Shown here in pieces: positions 8,558 through 17,905 of a stretch of DNA of 64,000 bases (positions are counted from its first letter, which is position 1; each line of letters opens with the position of its first letter). Position numbers and translations under genes: made by a program. The stretch comes from Microcystis viridis FACHB-1342. Its GTDB lineage: Bacteria; Cyanobacteriota; Cyanobacteriia; Cyanobacteriales; Microcystaceae. A model generated the notes under the pieces. The model saw only the letters and a list, made by a program, of their open reading frames with translations. It was not told the DNA's origin and did not search any database. The DNA lies in contig NZ_JACJSV010000009.1 in the NCBI RefSeq assembly GCF_014698335.1, positions 1 through 64,000 on the forward strand, in the 5' to 3' direction.

Positions 8558-11167
8558 ATGTTAGAAGCGTATCATCAGCACGTTGCCGACCGAGCGAAAT
8601 TAGGTATCCCTCCCCTTCCCCTCAACGCTCAACAAACGGCGGAATTATGCGAAATACTCAAAAATCCGTCCGAAGAACTCAAAGGAGAATTGCTGACCCT
8701 GCTGCGTGACCGTGTTCCCCCCGGAGTTGACGAAGCGGCCTACGTTAAAGCGGGATTTTTAACAGGAATTGCCAAAGGTGAAATAAAATCTAGCGTTATC
8801 TCCGCTCAGGGTGCGGTTAGCTTACTGGGAACCATGGTAGGTGGTTATAACGTTCATTCTCTGATTGAACTGCTGAAATCCAGAGATATTAATATCGCCG
8901 CCGCTGCTGCCAGCGCTTTAAGTAAAACCCTGCTGGTATTCGACGCATTTAACGAGGTTTTGGAATTATCCGACACCAATCCCTATGCTAAACAGGTCAT
9001 CGATGCTTGGGCCAATGGCGCTTGGTTTATCGCTAAACCGAAACTTGCTAAAGAAATTACCGTCACCGTCTTCAAAGTACCGGGAGAAACCAATACAGAT
9101 GACCTATCTCCTGCCCCCCATGCCACCACCCGGCCCGATATTCCCCTTCATGCCTTGGTAATGTTAGAAACCCGTCAACCGGGGTCCTTAGAAACCATTG
9201 CCGAATTGAAAAAATTAGGCCATCCGGTCGCCTATGTGGGGGATGTGGTTGGGACTGGTTCCAGCCGAAAATCGGCAATTAACTCGGTTCTCTGGCATAT
9301 CGGCGATGATATTCCCTTTGTACCTAATAAACGTGCTGGTGGCTATATTTTAGGTAGTAAAATCGCCCCTATCTTCTTTAATACTGCTGAAGATTCCGGC
9401 GCTTTACCGATTGAATGCGATGTTAGCCAAATGAACACGGGGGATGTGATTAAAATCTATCCCTACGAAGGCAAAATCACCAACGAAGCGGGCGCAACTA
9501 TTAGCACTTTTAGCCTCAAACCTGAGACAATTCTGGATGAAGTGCGCGCCGGCGGTCGTATTCCCCTCTTAATCGGTCGCAGTCTCACCGATAAAACCCG
9601 TCACGCCTTGGGACTTGAGGCTAGTACCCTATTTACTCGTCCAACTATGCCTAGTGACACGGGTAAAGGTTACACCCTAGCGCAAAAAATGGTCGGCAAA
9701 GCTTGCGGTTTACCCGGGGTGCGGCCGGGTACTTCCTGTGACCCAATTATGACTACGGTAGGGTCTCAGGATACCACCGGCCCGATGACCAGAGACGAGT
9801 TAAAAGAGTTAGCCTGTTTAGGTTTTAGCGCCGATTTAGTCATGCAGAGTTTCTGTCACACGGCAGCCTATCCCAAACCGGTTGATATTCAAACTCATCA
9901 CCAATTACCGGACTTTTTCTCTACCCGGGGTGGGGTGGCTTTACGTCCGGGAGATGGCATTATTCATTCCTGGTTAAATCGGATGTTATTGCCGGATACG
10001 GTGGGGACTGGAGGCGATTCTCATACTCGTTTTCCCCTGGGAATTTCCTTTCCTGCGGGGTCGGGTTTAGTGGCATTTGCGGCCGCTTTGGGAGTAATGC
10101 CTTTGGATATGCCGGAATCGGTTTTAGTGCGTTTTACGGGGGAATTACAACCCGGTGTAACTCTGCGCGATATTGTTAATGCTATTCCCTACGTTGCCAT
10201 GCAAGAAGGCAAATTAACCGTGGAAAAACAGAACAAAAAAAATGTTTTTAACGGTCGTATTATGGAGATGGAAGGGCTGCCGGATTTGAAATTAGAACAG
10301 GCTTTTGAGTTAACCGATGCCACGGCGGAACGTTCCTGTGCCGGTTGTACGATTAAGTTAAGTACCGAGACAGTGGCGGAATATTTACGCTCTAATGTGG
10401 CCCTGTTAAAAAATATGGCGGCCCGGGGTTATAGTGATGCCAAAACTATCCTACGTCGGGTAGCAAAAATGGAACAATGGTTAGCTAATCCTGTCCTGAT
10501 GGAGGCGGATAAGGATGCCGAATATGCGGATATTATCACCATCAACTTAAGCGAGATTAAAGAACCCATTGTCGCGGCACCCAATGACCCCGATAATATC
10601 AAGTTAATGTCGGAATGTGCCGGGGATAAAATTGATGAGGTGTTCATCGGTTCTTGTATGACTAATATTGGTCATTATCGCGCCGCCGCTAAGATATTAG
10701 AAGGCGCAGGAGTTGCTAAGGCTAAACTGTGGATTTGTCCCCCCACCCGCATGGATGAAAAACAATTGCGCGATGAGGGAATGTATGGCATTTTTGCCGC
10801 TTCTGGGGCCCGTACTGAGATGCCTGGATGTTCCCTTTGTATGGGTAATCAAGCGCGGGTTGAAGACAGAGCGACGGTATTTTCTACCTCGACTCGTAAC
10901 TTCAATAATCGCATGGGAAAAGATGCGCGAGTCTATCTCGGTTCCGCTGAATTAGCGGCGGTTTGTGCGCTGCTAGGACGCATTCCCACCCTTGAGGAAT
11001 ACCTGGCAATTGTCACCGAGAAAATTAATCCTTTTGCCAGCGATTTATACCGCTATTTGAACTTTAATGAAATCGCTGGTTTTGAGGATGAAGGCCGGGT
11101 AATTCCCCTAGAAGATTTACCTAAGATTGAGGATATCTTAGGGATTCCTTCTGGTGTTTTGAGTTAG
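8558..11167 (+). CDS. acnB: Aconitate hydratase B
   Basis: AcnB isomerises citrate to isocitrate. The 869-residue product has the AcnB order: N-terminal HEAT-like domain ([20 protein letters not shown]), the swivel domain ([11 protein letters not shown] and GTGSSRKSA), then the Fe-S domains with [11 protein letters not shown]. Cluster-ligand cysteines lie in [13 protein letters not shown] and [12 protein letters not shown]. Length matches the family. AGGAGA precedes the ATG. It is transcribed alone, divergently from deoC, and is followed by a strong inverted repeat. Confidence 0.96.
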   Translation: MLEAYHQHVADRAKLGIPPLPLNAQQTAELCEILKNPSEELKGELLTLLRDRVPPGVDEAAYVKAGFLTGIAKGEIKSSVISAQGAVSLLGTMVGGYNVHSLIELLKSRDINIAAAAASALSKTLLVFDAFNEVLELSDTNPYAKQVIDAWANGAWFIAKPKLAKEITVTVFKVPGETNTDDLSPAPHATTRPDIPLHALVMLETRQPGSLETIAELKKLGHPVAYVGDVVGTGSSRKSAINSVLWHIGDDIPFVPNKRAGGYILGSKIAPIFFNTAEDSGALPIECDVSQMNTGDVIKIYPYEGKITNEAGATISTFSLKPETILDEVRAGGRIPLLIGRSLTDKTRHALGLEASTLFTRPTMPSDTGKGYTLAQKMVGKACGLPGVRPGTSCDPIMTTVGSQDTTGPMTRDELKELACLGFSADLVMQSFCHTAAYPKPVDIQTHHQLPDFFSTRGGVALRPGDGIIHSWLNRMLLPDTVGTGGDSHTRFPLGISFPAGSGLVAFAAALGVMPLDMPESVLVRFTGELQPGVTLRDIVNAIPYVAMQEGKLTVEKQNKKNVFNGRIMEMEGLPDLKLEQAFELTDATAERSCAGCTIKLSTETVAEYLRSNVALLKNMAARGYSDAKTILRRVAKMEQWLANPVLMEADKDAEYADIITINLSEIKEPIVAAPNDPDNIKLMSECAGDKIDEVFIGSCMTNIGHYRAAAKILEGAGVAKAKLWICPPTRMDEKQLRDEGMYGIFAASGARTEMPGCSLCMGNQARVEDRATVFSTSTRNFNNRMGKDARVYLGSAELAAVCALLGRIPTLEEYLAIVTEKINPFASDLYRYLNFNEIAGFEDEGRVIPLEDLPKIEDILGIPSGVLS

Positions 11168-11179
11168 TTGACCGGTTAT

Positions 11180-11232
11180 GGGTCATTTTGATCGAGGCGA
11201 AAGATTTCTTTTGATTTCGATCAAGATGACCC
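11180..11232. promoter_or_regulatory. 16-bp inverted repeat between acnB and brnT
   Basis: GGGTCATTTTGATCGA (11180-11195) pairs with TCGATCAAGATGACCC (11217-11232) at 15 of 16 positions, with a 21-base loop. No T-run follows, so it is not a canonical intrinsic terminator. It could shape the acnB mRNA 3' end or serve as an operator for the brnTA promoter just downstream. Which of these applies cannot be decided from sequence. Confidence 0.6.
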
Positions 11233-11306
11233 CTCTAACGATCAAATTTTCGACAATTATAGGATTTTTTTCGATATACGGAATGACAACTCGATAAAAT
11301 AAAAAT

Positions 11307-11600
11307 ATGAAATTCGAGTGGGATCGACAAAAGAACCGAGCGAATATCATCAAGCACGATCTAGACTTCGCGGACGCGCAGCGGATATTTGAACATCCCA
11401 TTCGAGTTTCCCTTGACGAACGAGAAAATTATGGCGAAGATCGATTGATAGGAATCGGTACGCTCGATGGCCGAGTGGTAGTTGTCGTTTTTACAGAACC
11501 GAGTAGAGATACAATTCGTATTATTTCACTTCGTAAAGCTTTACCCTATGAACGAAAACGATATGAACAATACCTCCGAGACGAATTGGGAGAAAGTTGA
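11307..11600 (+). CDS. brnT: BrnT-family toxin
   Basis: The 97-residue product is a typical BrnT ribonuclease toxin: MKFEWDRQKNRANIIKHDLDF, then FEHPIRVSLDERENYGEDR, a beta-strand RVVVVVFTE and the end IRIISLRKALPYERKRYEQY. Family residues include the lysine and histidine of NIIKHD and the C-terminal arginines. Its stop overlaps the start of the brnA-like gene. The pair lies between acnB and the HEPN-like gene. Confidence 0.88.
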   Translation: MKFEWDRQKNRANIIKHDLDFADAQRIFEHPIRVSLDERENYGEDRLIGIGTLDGRVVVVVFTEPSRDTIRIISLRKALPYERKRYEQYLRDELGES

Positions 11601-11814
11601 CGCTCTTACGGAAGAGGAAATCGACACATCCGATATTCCGCCCTTAACCGAGGAGTTTTTTAGTAAATCGCGGTGGTGGAAACCTGTAGAGAAAGTAAAT
11701 GTTCTTGTTCAAGTAGATCCCGAAACCCTAGCTTGGTTTCAATCACAGGGCGAGGATTGTGAACAAAAAATGTCCGCCGCTTTACGGATTTATGCGGAGG
11801 CTCACAAAGTATAG
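11548..11814 (+). CDS. brnA: BrnA-family antitoxin
   Basis: The frame is open upstream, but the biologically sensible start is ATG 11548 (MNENDMNNTSETNW), which overlaps brnT by 53 bases; ATG 11563 is an alternative. The C-terminal half has SRWWKPVEKVNVLVQVDPETLAWFQSQG and SAALRIYAEAHK, the ribbon-helix-helix DNA-binding domain of BrnA. It should neutralise BrnT and repress the operon. About 88 residues. Confidence 0.8.
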   Translation: MNENDMNNTSETNWEKVDALTEEEIDTSDIPPLTEEFFSKSRWWKPVEKVNVLVQVDPETLAWFQSQGEDCEQKMSAALRIYAEAHKV

Positions 11815-11945
11815 TCAAGTTTAGTTCGGGTACAAGCCACACAATAAAAAAGTTCGCTATCATTTTGAGCGGGATGAAAAGCCACACAATCTCATTTACC
11901 AATAAATCGCCTTAAATGAAATGATAAAAGTGAGTACGAAAAATT

Positions 11946-12911
11946 ATGATTATAGATGTACCGACTGGAGATGATTTTAAATCCGCTGGCATTGATTTTT
12001 TAAATCTGGCTTGGGATACGCTGATAAGTTTATCTACAAAACTTAAGGATGCGGAATATTTTTATAATGTGTATTATAGCGATGAGAATGAAGAAGTAAT
12101 CGATCAATTGTCATCTGAGCAATATTGGAAACAAGCACAACGTCCATTGAGTACAGCCCTTTCCCTTATTCAACAAGGAACCGAATTTCTCTTAAAAGGT
12201 CATATTGCTACAGTTAGCCCGTATTTACTAATTTCAGGAGATCCGAGTAATTATCCCAGTAAATCTCATGAGCGCAATATCCGTTTTAGTGAATTTAAAA
12301 CAATTGATGCACAGGATTTAGTCAAAGTTTATAATACCGTATCGACTGATCGATTACCAGATAACTTTCGACAAAGATTTGAAGATTTGAGAAGCAAGCG
12401 AAATATAATTATGCACACTGTAGATCCTGAATTATATATAAAAACTAAAGATCTGTTTGTTGAAATTCTAGAAATTTGTCATTATTTGATAGAGCCAAAC
12501 TCGTGGATAAAAATTCGAGGACAATTCATTCAAAATGAACCTGAATCTGTTCTATATAGCTCTGAAACCAGAGAATTATATAATTTGCTGCCTTTAGAAA
12601 TAAACCTTGTAATTGATTTATTAACACCTTCAGAAAATAATAAATATTTTAATTTTAATAAAAAAACAAGACGTTATTTCTGTCCTAGTTGTTATAGTGG
12701 TTTTAGGGAAGATTACGAAGACGAACAGATTCCAAGATTAGCTCAACTAATACCTAATGAACCAACTAGCAACACTATTTATTGCCTTGTATGTAATGAA
12801 TCTTATGAAGTATTGCGGGAAGATTGCACAGCTGAAGATTGTCTGGGTAATGTCATAGATCCTGATGATGGTACATGTCTTACCTGTGGTTCGGACAATT
12901 TTCGAGATTAA
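11946..12911 (+). CDS. HEPN-like protein with C-terminal zinc ribbons
   Basis: The first two thirds of this 321-residue protein are helical and include KRNIIMHT, in which R152 to H157 fits the R-X4-H signature of HEPN ribonucleases. The last third has paired cysteines: CPSC, CLVC, then CTAEDC and CLTCGS, enough for two zinc ribbons. I do not recognise the full architecture. It follows brnTA and precedes the damaged xis module, so the setting is an accessory island. RNA cleavage is an inference from the HEPN motif. A-T-rich codon use fits horizontal origin. Confidence 0.7.
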   Translation: MIIDVPTGDDFKSAGIDFLNLAWDTLISLSTKLKDAEYFYNVYYSDENEEVIDQLSSEQYWKQAQRPLSTALSLIQQGTEFLLKGHIATVSPYLLISGDPSNYPSKSHERNIRFSEFKTIDAQDLVKVYNTVSTDRLPDNFRQRFEDLRSKRNIIMHTVDPELYIKTKDLFVEILEICHYLIEPNSWIKIRGQFIQNEPESVLYSSETRELYNLLPLEINLVIDLLTPSENNKYFNFNKKTRRYFCPSCYSGFREDYEDEQIPRLAQLIPNEPTSNTIYCLVCNESYEVLREDCTAEDCLGNVIDPDDGTCLTCGSDNFRD

Positions 12912-12926
12912 TTGTTGAAATTGTAA

Positions 12927-13050
12927 TATAGCGTTTCCTAAGCTAGTGAGGTACACCTGTTTTTCTTCCCCTTTGCCCTTTGCCTTTTGCCTCTTGCCTT
13001 TTGCCTAAAACCCATAACTTTTGTACCTCAGCAGACTGAAAAACGCTATA
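12927..13050. mobile_element. MITE-like element of 124 bp
   Basis: The ends are inverted: TATAGCGTTT on the left and AAACGCTATA on the right, with a second inverted block, TGAGGTACA and TGTACCTCA, about 18 bases inward. The interior is a tandem of TTTGCC-type heptamers. TA at both ends fits the TA target preference of IS630/Tc1-type elements. It encodes no transposase. It directly precedes the surviving 3' part of xisH. Confidence 0.7.
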
Positions 13051-13211
13051 AATATCTTGTATGTATTAATTTCTTTATTTTTTTAATCGGACAAGAAATT
13101 TATGAAAAGTTTTTCGCTCAAGCTGCCATACAAATAATCTTGCAAAAGTATCAAATTTTATTGTTAATTGTTGACACTAATCAGGAGGAAATAGTTCAAT
13201 GGATAAACTAA
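13051..13211 (+). pseudogene. xisH: 3' remnant of xisH
   Basis: An open frame running out of the MITE-like element encodes FAQAAIQIILQKYQILLLIVDTNQEEIVQWIN, matching the C-terminal third of XisH (compare VIVQWIPD in the intact copy at 3737-4156). The N-terminal two thirds, including the nuclease residues, are missing: upstream lie the MITE and then the HEPN-like gene. The remnant still overlaps the xisI start, so the translational coupling site has been kept. Confidence 0.8.
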
Positions 13212-13540
13212 ATTATTATCAAAACATAATCAAGAAAATTCTCACAGAATATGCAGAAATTTCCTCACAAGTACCCGATCAAGACATAGAAGAAATATTG
13301 ATGTTTGACGATAATAGAAGCCAATATCTTTGGTTTAATATTGGCTGGAAAAATGGCAAACGAATTAAAGCAATTTCCGTTTATCTTCGTCTAAAAAATG
13401 ACAAAATTTATATTGAAGAAGATTGGACAGAAGCAGGTATCGCCACGGAATTAATGCGCTTAGGAATTCCCAGCAGTGAGATAGTTTTAGCTTTTCAACC
13501 TCCCGAAGTGCGTCAGTTTACCGAGTTTGCGATCGCCTAA
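13199..13540 (+). CDS. xisI: XisI-family protein (second copy)
   Basis: The 113-residue product is full length: MDKLNYYQNIIKKIL, ILMFDDNRSQYLWFNIGW, WTEAGIATELMRLGIP and the C-terminal VRQFTEFAIA. It overlaps the xisH remnant by 13 bases. It is clearly diverged from the XisI at 3414-3752, so the two modules are independent acquisitions or old duplicates. With xisH lost, it is an orphan partner. GGAGGAAA lies about 10 bases before the ATG. Confidence 0.88.
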   Translation: MDKLNYYQNIIKKILTEYAEISSQVPDQDIEEILMFDDNRSQYLWFNIGWKNGKRIKAISVYLRLKNDKIYIEEDWTEAGIATELMRLGIPSSEIVLAFQPPEVRQFTEFAIA

Positions 13541-13651
13541 AAATTATTCTTTACTTTCTCTTCAGATGAGGAGTCGCTAAAATCGAGTATTTAAATATAC
13601 TTGTTTCTCGGTCATTGCTGCCACTTCATCCTTGACTCGCCAGTTCAAGGG

Positions 13652-13682
13652 TTGGATATTTTCCGAGCAAAAGTGCTACAAT
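13652..13682 (+). promoter_or_regulatory. Possible sigma-70-type promoter for ppk2
   Basis: TTGGAT (13652-13657) and TACAAT (13677-13682) are separated by 19 bases and lie about 40 bases before the chosen ppk2 start. The spacing is slightly long, so this is a weak prediction. Confidence 0.3.
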
Positions 13683-13718
13683 GTAATTTTAGGGGTCAAA
13701 ACAATCAAGGAGAAGAGC

Positions 13719-14615
13719 ATGGTCAGCAAAATTGATCGCCAAGCATTTTTACAATCCTTAATCGTGCCACCGGGTAAAGAAATTTCTCTGCACAAAGACT
13801 ACGATCCTGGGTTTAAGCCAGACTACATTACCAAAGAAGATGCCACACTGCTGCTGCAACAGGGGATCGAAAAAATGGCCGAGTTTCAAGATAAACTCTA
13901 TGCCCAGGATACCTATGCCCTCTTAATTAATCTGCAAGCCATGGATGCGGCGGGTAAAGATGGTACGATCAGACACGTTATGTCGGGCTTAAATCCCCAA
14001 GGCTGTCAGGTATTTAGCTTTAAAGTTCCCTCGGCCGAAGAACTAGATCACGATTATCTCTGGCGATATTATAAAGCTTTACCAGAGCGGGGTCGTATCG
14101 GTATTTTTAATCGTTCCTACTACGAAGAATTATTAGTCGTGCGCGTCCATCAAGATTTATTGGAACGGCAAAAACTCCCCCCAGAAGACAGAACCAAGAA
14201 AGTTTGGCAGCGACGTTTTGAGGAGATTAATAATTTTGAAAAATATCTAGTTAACAATGGGGTTATTGTCCTAAAATTCTTTCTCAATGTTTCTAAAGAA
14301 GAACAGAAAAAACGATTTTTAGAAAGAATTGATCGCCCCGAAAAAAACTGGAAGTTTTCCGAAAATGATGTCAAAGAAAGAGCTTTTTGGGATGATTACA
14401 CGAAAGCCTACGAGGAGGTATTCAATCATACCAGTACCGAGTGGGCCCCCTGGTATATTATCCCGGCTGATCGCAAATGGTTTACCCGTTTAGCTGTGGG
14501 GGCGGTTATTTATCACACCCTGGAATCCCTCGGTTTACGATATCCCACCGTCACGGAAGAACATCGCCAAGCTTTACTGAAAGCCAAAGAAATCCTCGAA
14601 AACGAGCCAGATTAA
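13719..14615 (+). CDS. Polyphosphate kinase 2 family protein
   Basis: PPK2 enzymes transfer phosphate between polyphosphate and nucleotides. The sequence has the Walker A-like LQAMDAAGKDGTIRHVMSG, the GRIGIFNRSYYEELLVVRV motif with the conserved Asn-Arg, and lid-region RFLERIDRPEKNWKF. The open frame extends to 13632, but ATG 13719 (MVSKIDRQAF) is preferred because AAGGAGAAG precedes it. This gives 298 residues, normal for class I or III PPK2. It is monocistronic. Whether it makes ADP/ATP from AMP/ADP cannot be read from the motifs. Confidence 0.88.
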   Translation: MVSKIDRQAFLQSLIVPPGKEISLHKDYDPGFKPDYITKEDATLLLQQGIEKMAEFQDKLYAQDTYALLINLQAMDAAGKDGTIRHVMSGLNPQGCQVFSFKVPSAEELDHDYLWRYYKALPERGRIGIFNRSYYEELLVVRVHQDLLERQKLPPEDRTKKVWQRRFEEINNFEKYLVNNGVIVLKFFLNVSKEEQKKRFLERIDRPEKNWKFSENDVKERAFWDDYTKAYEEVFNHTSTEWAPWYIIPADRKWFTRLAVGAVIYHTLESLGLRYPTVTEEHRQALLKAKEILENEPD

Positions 14616-14715
14616 AAATGGAAGAAAATCCCGAAAAAGCGATAATTGCCAGAAAATCGATCTCTTGAAGAAATATTTTTATTCATGTCGTCTTTTCTGT
14701 TAGGCTGAATTTTTG

Positions 14716-15630
14716 TCAGTTATTGATCAGTAATTCCCAGATTTCTCCCCTATTATTGCCCTGGGAATTAATATTTCTTCGGGCTTTTACCCTTTGAATA
14801 TTATAATTTTTATATAAGTCATCAAAAAAATTATTGTCAGAGTCAAAGTTTTTAAGGTCGGAATTGCTTAAAATAAATTTATAACCCGCTCGATCGACTT
14901 GATCGATAAATTGTTTTAATCGCATTTGCTCCTCATCGTTAAAATCTTCTTTGGTATAAGAGGTAAAAGCTGATGTTTTTTTAATCGGTTTATAGGGAGG
15001 ATCAAAATAAAATAAAGTCTTGTTATTGGCATAATTTAGAGTTTGGACAAAATCTCCTTGTAGGATCGTCACTTTCTGTAAATGATGATTGACAGCTAAT
15101 AAGTTTTCTTCATTGCAGATCAACGGTTTGACATATTTTCCAAAGGGGACATTAAAAAGTCCTTTGCTATTGACTCTATAAAGTCCATTAAAACAAGTTC
15201 TATTGAGAAATAATAACAAAACTGTTTTTTCTAGACAGTCATCGCAGCTGCGAGAATTAAATTCTATTCTTTTATCCAAAAAAAACTTTTGTTGTTCCTC
15301 TAGATTTTTAAGTTCATAAAAATCCTGCTGAATTTTTTTAAGCTTGACTATTAATTCTTTGACATTATTTTTAATAACATTATAAGCCATGATTAAATCA
15401 GGATTAATGTCATTAATAATGACTTTTTGGACAGGAGAAAAATCATTTAAGACTGAGAATAAAACTGCCCCACCTCCGACAAAAGGTTCAATGTAGTTAA
15501 ACTGACAATTTTGAGAAATCTGGGAATTAATCAAAGATAGAATATTGGGAACCAGTTGAGTTTTGCCTCCCGCCCACTTTAAAAAAGGTTTGGCACTAAC
15601 TGTTTTCCTTTCAGACAAAGAAGTGGTCAT
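14716..15630 (-). CDS. Dam-family DNA adenine methyltransferase (D12 class)
   Basis: The 304-residue product has the class-alpha motif order: FLKWAGGKTQLVPNI (SAM binding), YIEPFVGGGAVLF (motif I), then YFDPPYKPI (motif IV, DPPY), then FILSNSDLKNF. This is the MboI/DpnII/Dam subfamily that methylates adenine, usually in GATC. No restriction endonuclease is adjacent, so it looks like an orphan methylase. GATC specificity is inferred from family, not shown. Confidence 0.88.
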   Translation of the reverse strand: MTTSLSERKTVSAKPFLKWAGGKTQLVPNILSLINSQISQNCQFNYIEPFVGGGAVLFSVLNDFSPVQKVIINDINPDLIMAYNVIKNNVKELIVKLKKIQQDFYELKNLEEQQKFFLDKRIEFNSRSCDDCLEKTVLLLFLNRTCFNGLYRVNSKGLFNVPFGKYVKPLICNEENLLAVNHHLQKVTILQGDFVQTLNYANNKTLFYFDPPYKPIKKTSAFTSYTKEDFNDEEQMRLKQFIDQVDRAGYKFILSNSDLKNFDSDNNFFDDLYKNYNIQRVKARRNINSQGNNRGEIWELLINN

Positions 15631-15703
15631 TATTCCTACCAGATTATCCTAATCTATTCAATTTACAGCGCAATTCATGAAAACCTGAAAGGCGGATTTG
15701 ATA

Positions 15704-16219
15704 TCAGAAAGGTAAACGGGGCATTTTTTTCAATACTGACTCAATTTGGTTGATTAAATCCAGCAGACGATTGCCATCCACATGAACCTCGCTGGTGGGA
15801 TAATTAGCGAGGACTTCGATGATTTGAATCTCATTATCATTAAGTGCAGAAGTGACTAAGGCACCGCGTAAAGCTTGCCGACTAGCAGCTCTATTGGGGG
15901 TATGGACAATTTCAGTCGCATAATCTAGCAAACTTTCGCCAAAAAAACTATTAAGAAATTTGGAAAGAAAGACGGCATCCACCGCTACCCGACGATTAAG
16001 GATTTTGCGGAATTCTTCAGGTTTTTGGTTAGCCATCTTTAATTGTGCCGCTAAAGCGGGGGCTAATTCGCCTGTTTCGCTCAATTGCTTTAATTCTGAT
16101 ACCGATACGGACCCTTGGAAGATGTAGTATTTGATGATAGCTGATTCGGCGGCTGACAAAGGCTGACAAACACCGAGAAAGATAGATATTCCTAGGGGAA
16201 GTAAAAGATTTTTGAACAT
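15704..16219 (-). CDS. Exported DUF1400 protein
   Basis: Starting at ATG 16219 (MFKNLLLPLGISIFLGVC) the product has a signal peptide ending near LSAAES. The mature part, SAIIKYYIFQGSVSVSELKQL and following, is the DUF1400 domain often found at the front of cyanobacterial alpha/beta hydrolases; here it stands alone (about 171 residues). It also includes AVDAVFLSKFLNS and LRGALVTSA. The function of the isolated domain is unknown. An upstream ATG at 16234 is possible but spoils the signal peptide. Confidence 0.75.
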   Translation of the reverse strand: MFKNLLLPLGISIFLGVCQPLSAAESAIIKYYIFQGSVSVSELKQLSETGELAPALAAQLKMANQKPEEFRKILNRRVAVDAVFLSKFLNSFFGESLLDYATEIVHTPNRAASRQALRGALVTSALNDNEIQIIEVLANYPTSEVHVDGNRLLDLINQIESVLKKMPRLPF

Positions 16220-16386
16220 AAACCAAAGGTACAAAACAAGCGAAAAGCGATCAGGATGATTGACTCATTCTAGCGAAATTGGTTGCCGCTTAGGAAAAAC
16301 TGAAGACGGTGTTGGTTATCTAGAGATGAATTTTCTAGTCACCCAACTAGAAGCAGAAAGCTGATAGCTTAATGCCAATCATTAAT

Positions 16387-16707
16387 TTACATTCGCGAGA
16401 GGGCAGCGATTTTTGCTAGTTTATCTTTTTCCAAACCGTTGAGATCCTCTAGCTTCAACCATCCTTCCTTTAATAGTTGAGCAAAGACAAAAATTAGGGA
16501 AGTATAGCGATACTCATATTTACCATCAATCTGATGTCGTCGGGCGCTTAGATAATCGTGCATTTGCCAGATATCATCTAAAACCGTGATCTGACCAGAC
16601 TGTTCTTTAATATGTTCTATTAAAGTCCTAGTTTCTCGCTGATAAGCTTTTTGGAAAGCAGTTTGAGCAATTTCTTGTTCGGTATCTGACCAAATTATTT
16701 CACTCAT
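16387..16707 (-). CDS. frp: Fluorescence recovery protein
   Basis: FRP binds the active red form of OCP and speeds its return to the orange form, ending photoprotective quenching of the phycobilisome. The protein matches Synechocystis FRP: DDIWQMHDYLSARRHQIDGKYEYR with the conserved Trp, His-Asp and Arg, and FAQLLKEGWLKLEDLNGLE. The frame extends to 16776, but Met at 16707 (MSEIIWSD) gives 106 residues, close to the short active Synechocystis form. It lies downstream of ocp on the same strand, separated by a terminator. Confidence 0.9.
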   Translation of the reverse strand: MSEIIWSDTEQEIAQTAFQKAYQRETRTLIEHIKEQSGQITVLDDIWQMHDYLSARRHQIDGKYEYRYTSLIFVFAQLLKEGWLKLEDLNGLEKDKLAKIAALSRM

Positions 16708-16866
16708 AGGCATGATTTTAGTTTTAGGGATGATAATTTTGGGTTTTTGAACTACCTCGACTCTTTTCGCCCACATCTGTAAGAATGATTGTTTAGTTAT
16801 TCTTACCTAGATCGCAGAAGAAACCGGTGTATTTACCAATTTTTTTAAGTCAGCCTTTTAATTGTA

Positions 16867-16898
16867 TAAAAAAAAGAGTTCACTTGACAAGGAACTCT
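16867..16898 (-). terminator. Intrinsic terminator after ocp
   Basis: On the minus strand AGAGTTC and GAACTCT form a 7-bp stem around a 10-base loop, followed by a run of eight T. It lies between ocp and frp, so frp probably depends on its own promoter or on read-through. Confidence 0.75.
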
Positions 16899-16942
16899 AA
16901 TAAGTTTCATCAGAATTTTTAATGATTTCTCTCAGTAGCTAT

Positions 16943-17905
16943 TTAGCCACGGGCAAAGTTTAATAATTCTTTCGGAGAAGCTAATAAATCGATCGCCACG
17001 AAGAAAATTTTATTATCAGGAGTTAGGAGGAAGCGCCATGCCATATTCATACCCACACCCGCACCAAACCAGGGGGTTTGTACTTTTCCCGTCACTTTAA
17101 TCTGAGTAAAACCGTCATCGGCGGGTTCCACCACACCGCGTTCGGGGATTAATTTTAAATTTTGGCATTCTTCGCGGAAAAAGCGATATACTGCCTCTTT
17201 ACCGACGACGGGACGTTGGAAAGGTGGTTGCAGAGCGCCGTCAGGGGTGAATAATTCAATTAATACATCAAAGTCATTAGCGTTGAGGTTGTCCATATAG
17301 TTGAGGACGGTGGCATTGGTAACGCCTTCAATGCTAACTTTGGTCCGTTCGGCAATATTTTGGGGAGGAACCACGGGTTCGGAAATACGGTTATAATCGC
17401 CCAGTTTCTTCGGATCGTAGCCCATATCGACCACACAATTCCGCAGAACGGTGATTTGTTGTCCCGACTCTAATTTTTTAATCCCGTCTAAAACGGCACT
17501 AGCATTAGCAGATAGTTCATAACCCTTGGGAATTGGGGCAACACTGCCATCTTCCATCCATTGTCCTAATTGATACCAGAATCCCAGCTTGATATTAGCA
17601 GACCAAGTGCCATAGGTACGACAAATCGGGGTGTCAGCATGGTTGGCTAAGTCGCACATCACCTGCGACTGTTGCAGGGGTGACATCTGCCGAATTTCAT
17701 TCATGGTTTTTTCGGCAAAGACCATACTAGCAGCGCCGGGGGCGGCAACGGTGATGGTTTTGCCCATTTCTAGATAGGCAAACCAAATCAAGGCTAGTTG
17801 ATCTTCGGTATTCAGCTGATTGAAACGCGCAATCGTGGCAGGAACCACATCCGCTGACAGCGTGTTGGGGAAAATGCTCCGCGCTGATTCGATCGTAAAC
17901 GGCAT
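16943..17905 (-). CDS. ocp: Orange carotenoid protein
   Basis: OCP is the blue-light sensor and quencher that protects phycobilisomes. The 320-residue product has the all-helical N-terminal domain and the NTF2-like C-terminal domain. Key residues are present: W41 and Y44, W110, R155 in the interdomain contact, and in the C-terminal domain Y203 and W290 (equivalent to Y201 and W288 of Synechocystis with a two-residue shift). With these intact and frp adjacent, it is a photoactive OCP1-type protein. Confidence 0.96.
   Translation of the reverse strand: MPFTIESARSIFPNTLSADVVPATIARFNQLNTEDQLALIWFAYLEMGKTITVAAPGAASMVFAEKTMNEIRQMSPLQQSQVMCDLANHADTPICRTYGTWSANIKLGFWYQLGQWMEDGSVAPIPKGYELSANASAVLDGIKKLESGQQITVLRNCVVDMGYDPKKLGDYNRISEPVVPPQNIAERTKVSIEGVTNATVLNYMDNLNANDFDVLIELFTPDGALQPPFQRPVVGKEAVYRFFREECQNLKLIPERGVVEPADDGFTQIKVTGKVQTPWFGAGVGMNMAWRFLLTPDNKIFFVAIDLLASPKELLNFARG

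Noticed and set aside
12987-13050. Start of the reading frame that leads into the xisH remnant
   Set aside because: These codons are MITE sequence; only the part after 13050 is xisH-derived.
13632-13718. Upstream extension of ppk2
   Set aside because: Family alignment and the AAGGAGAAG site favour the start at 13719.
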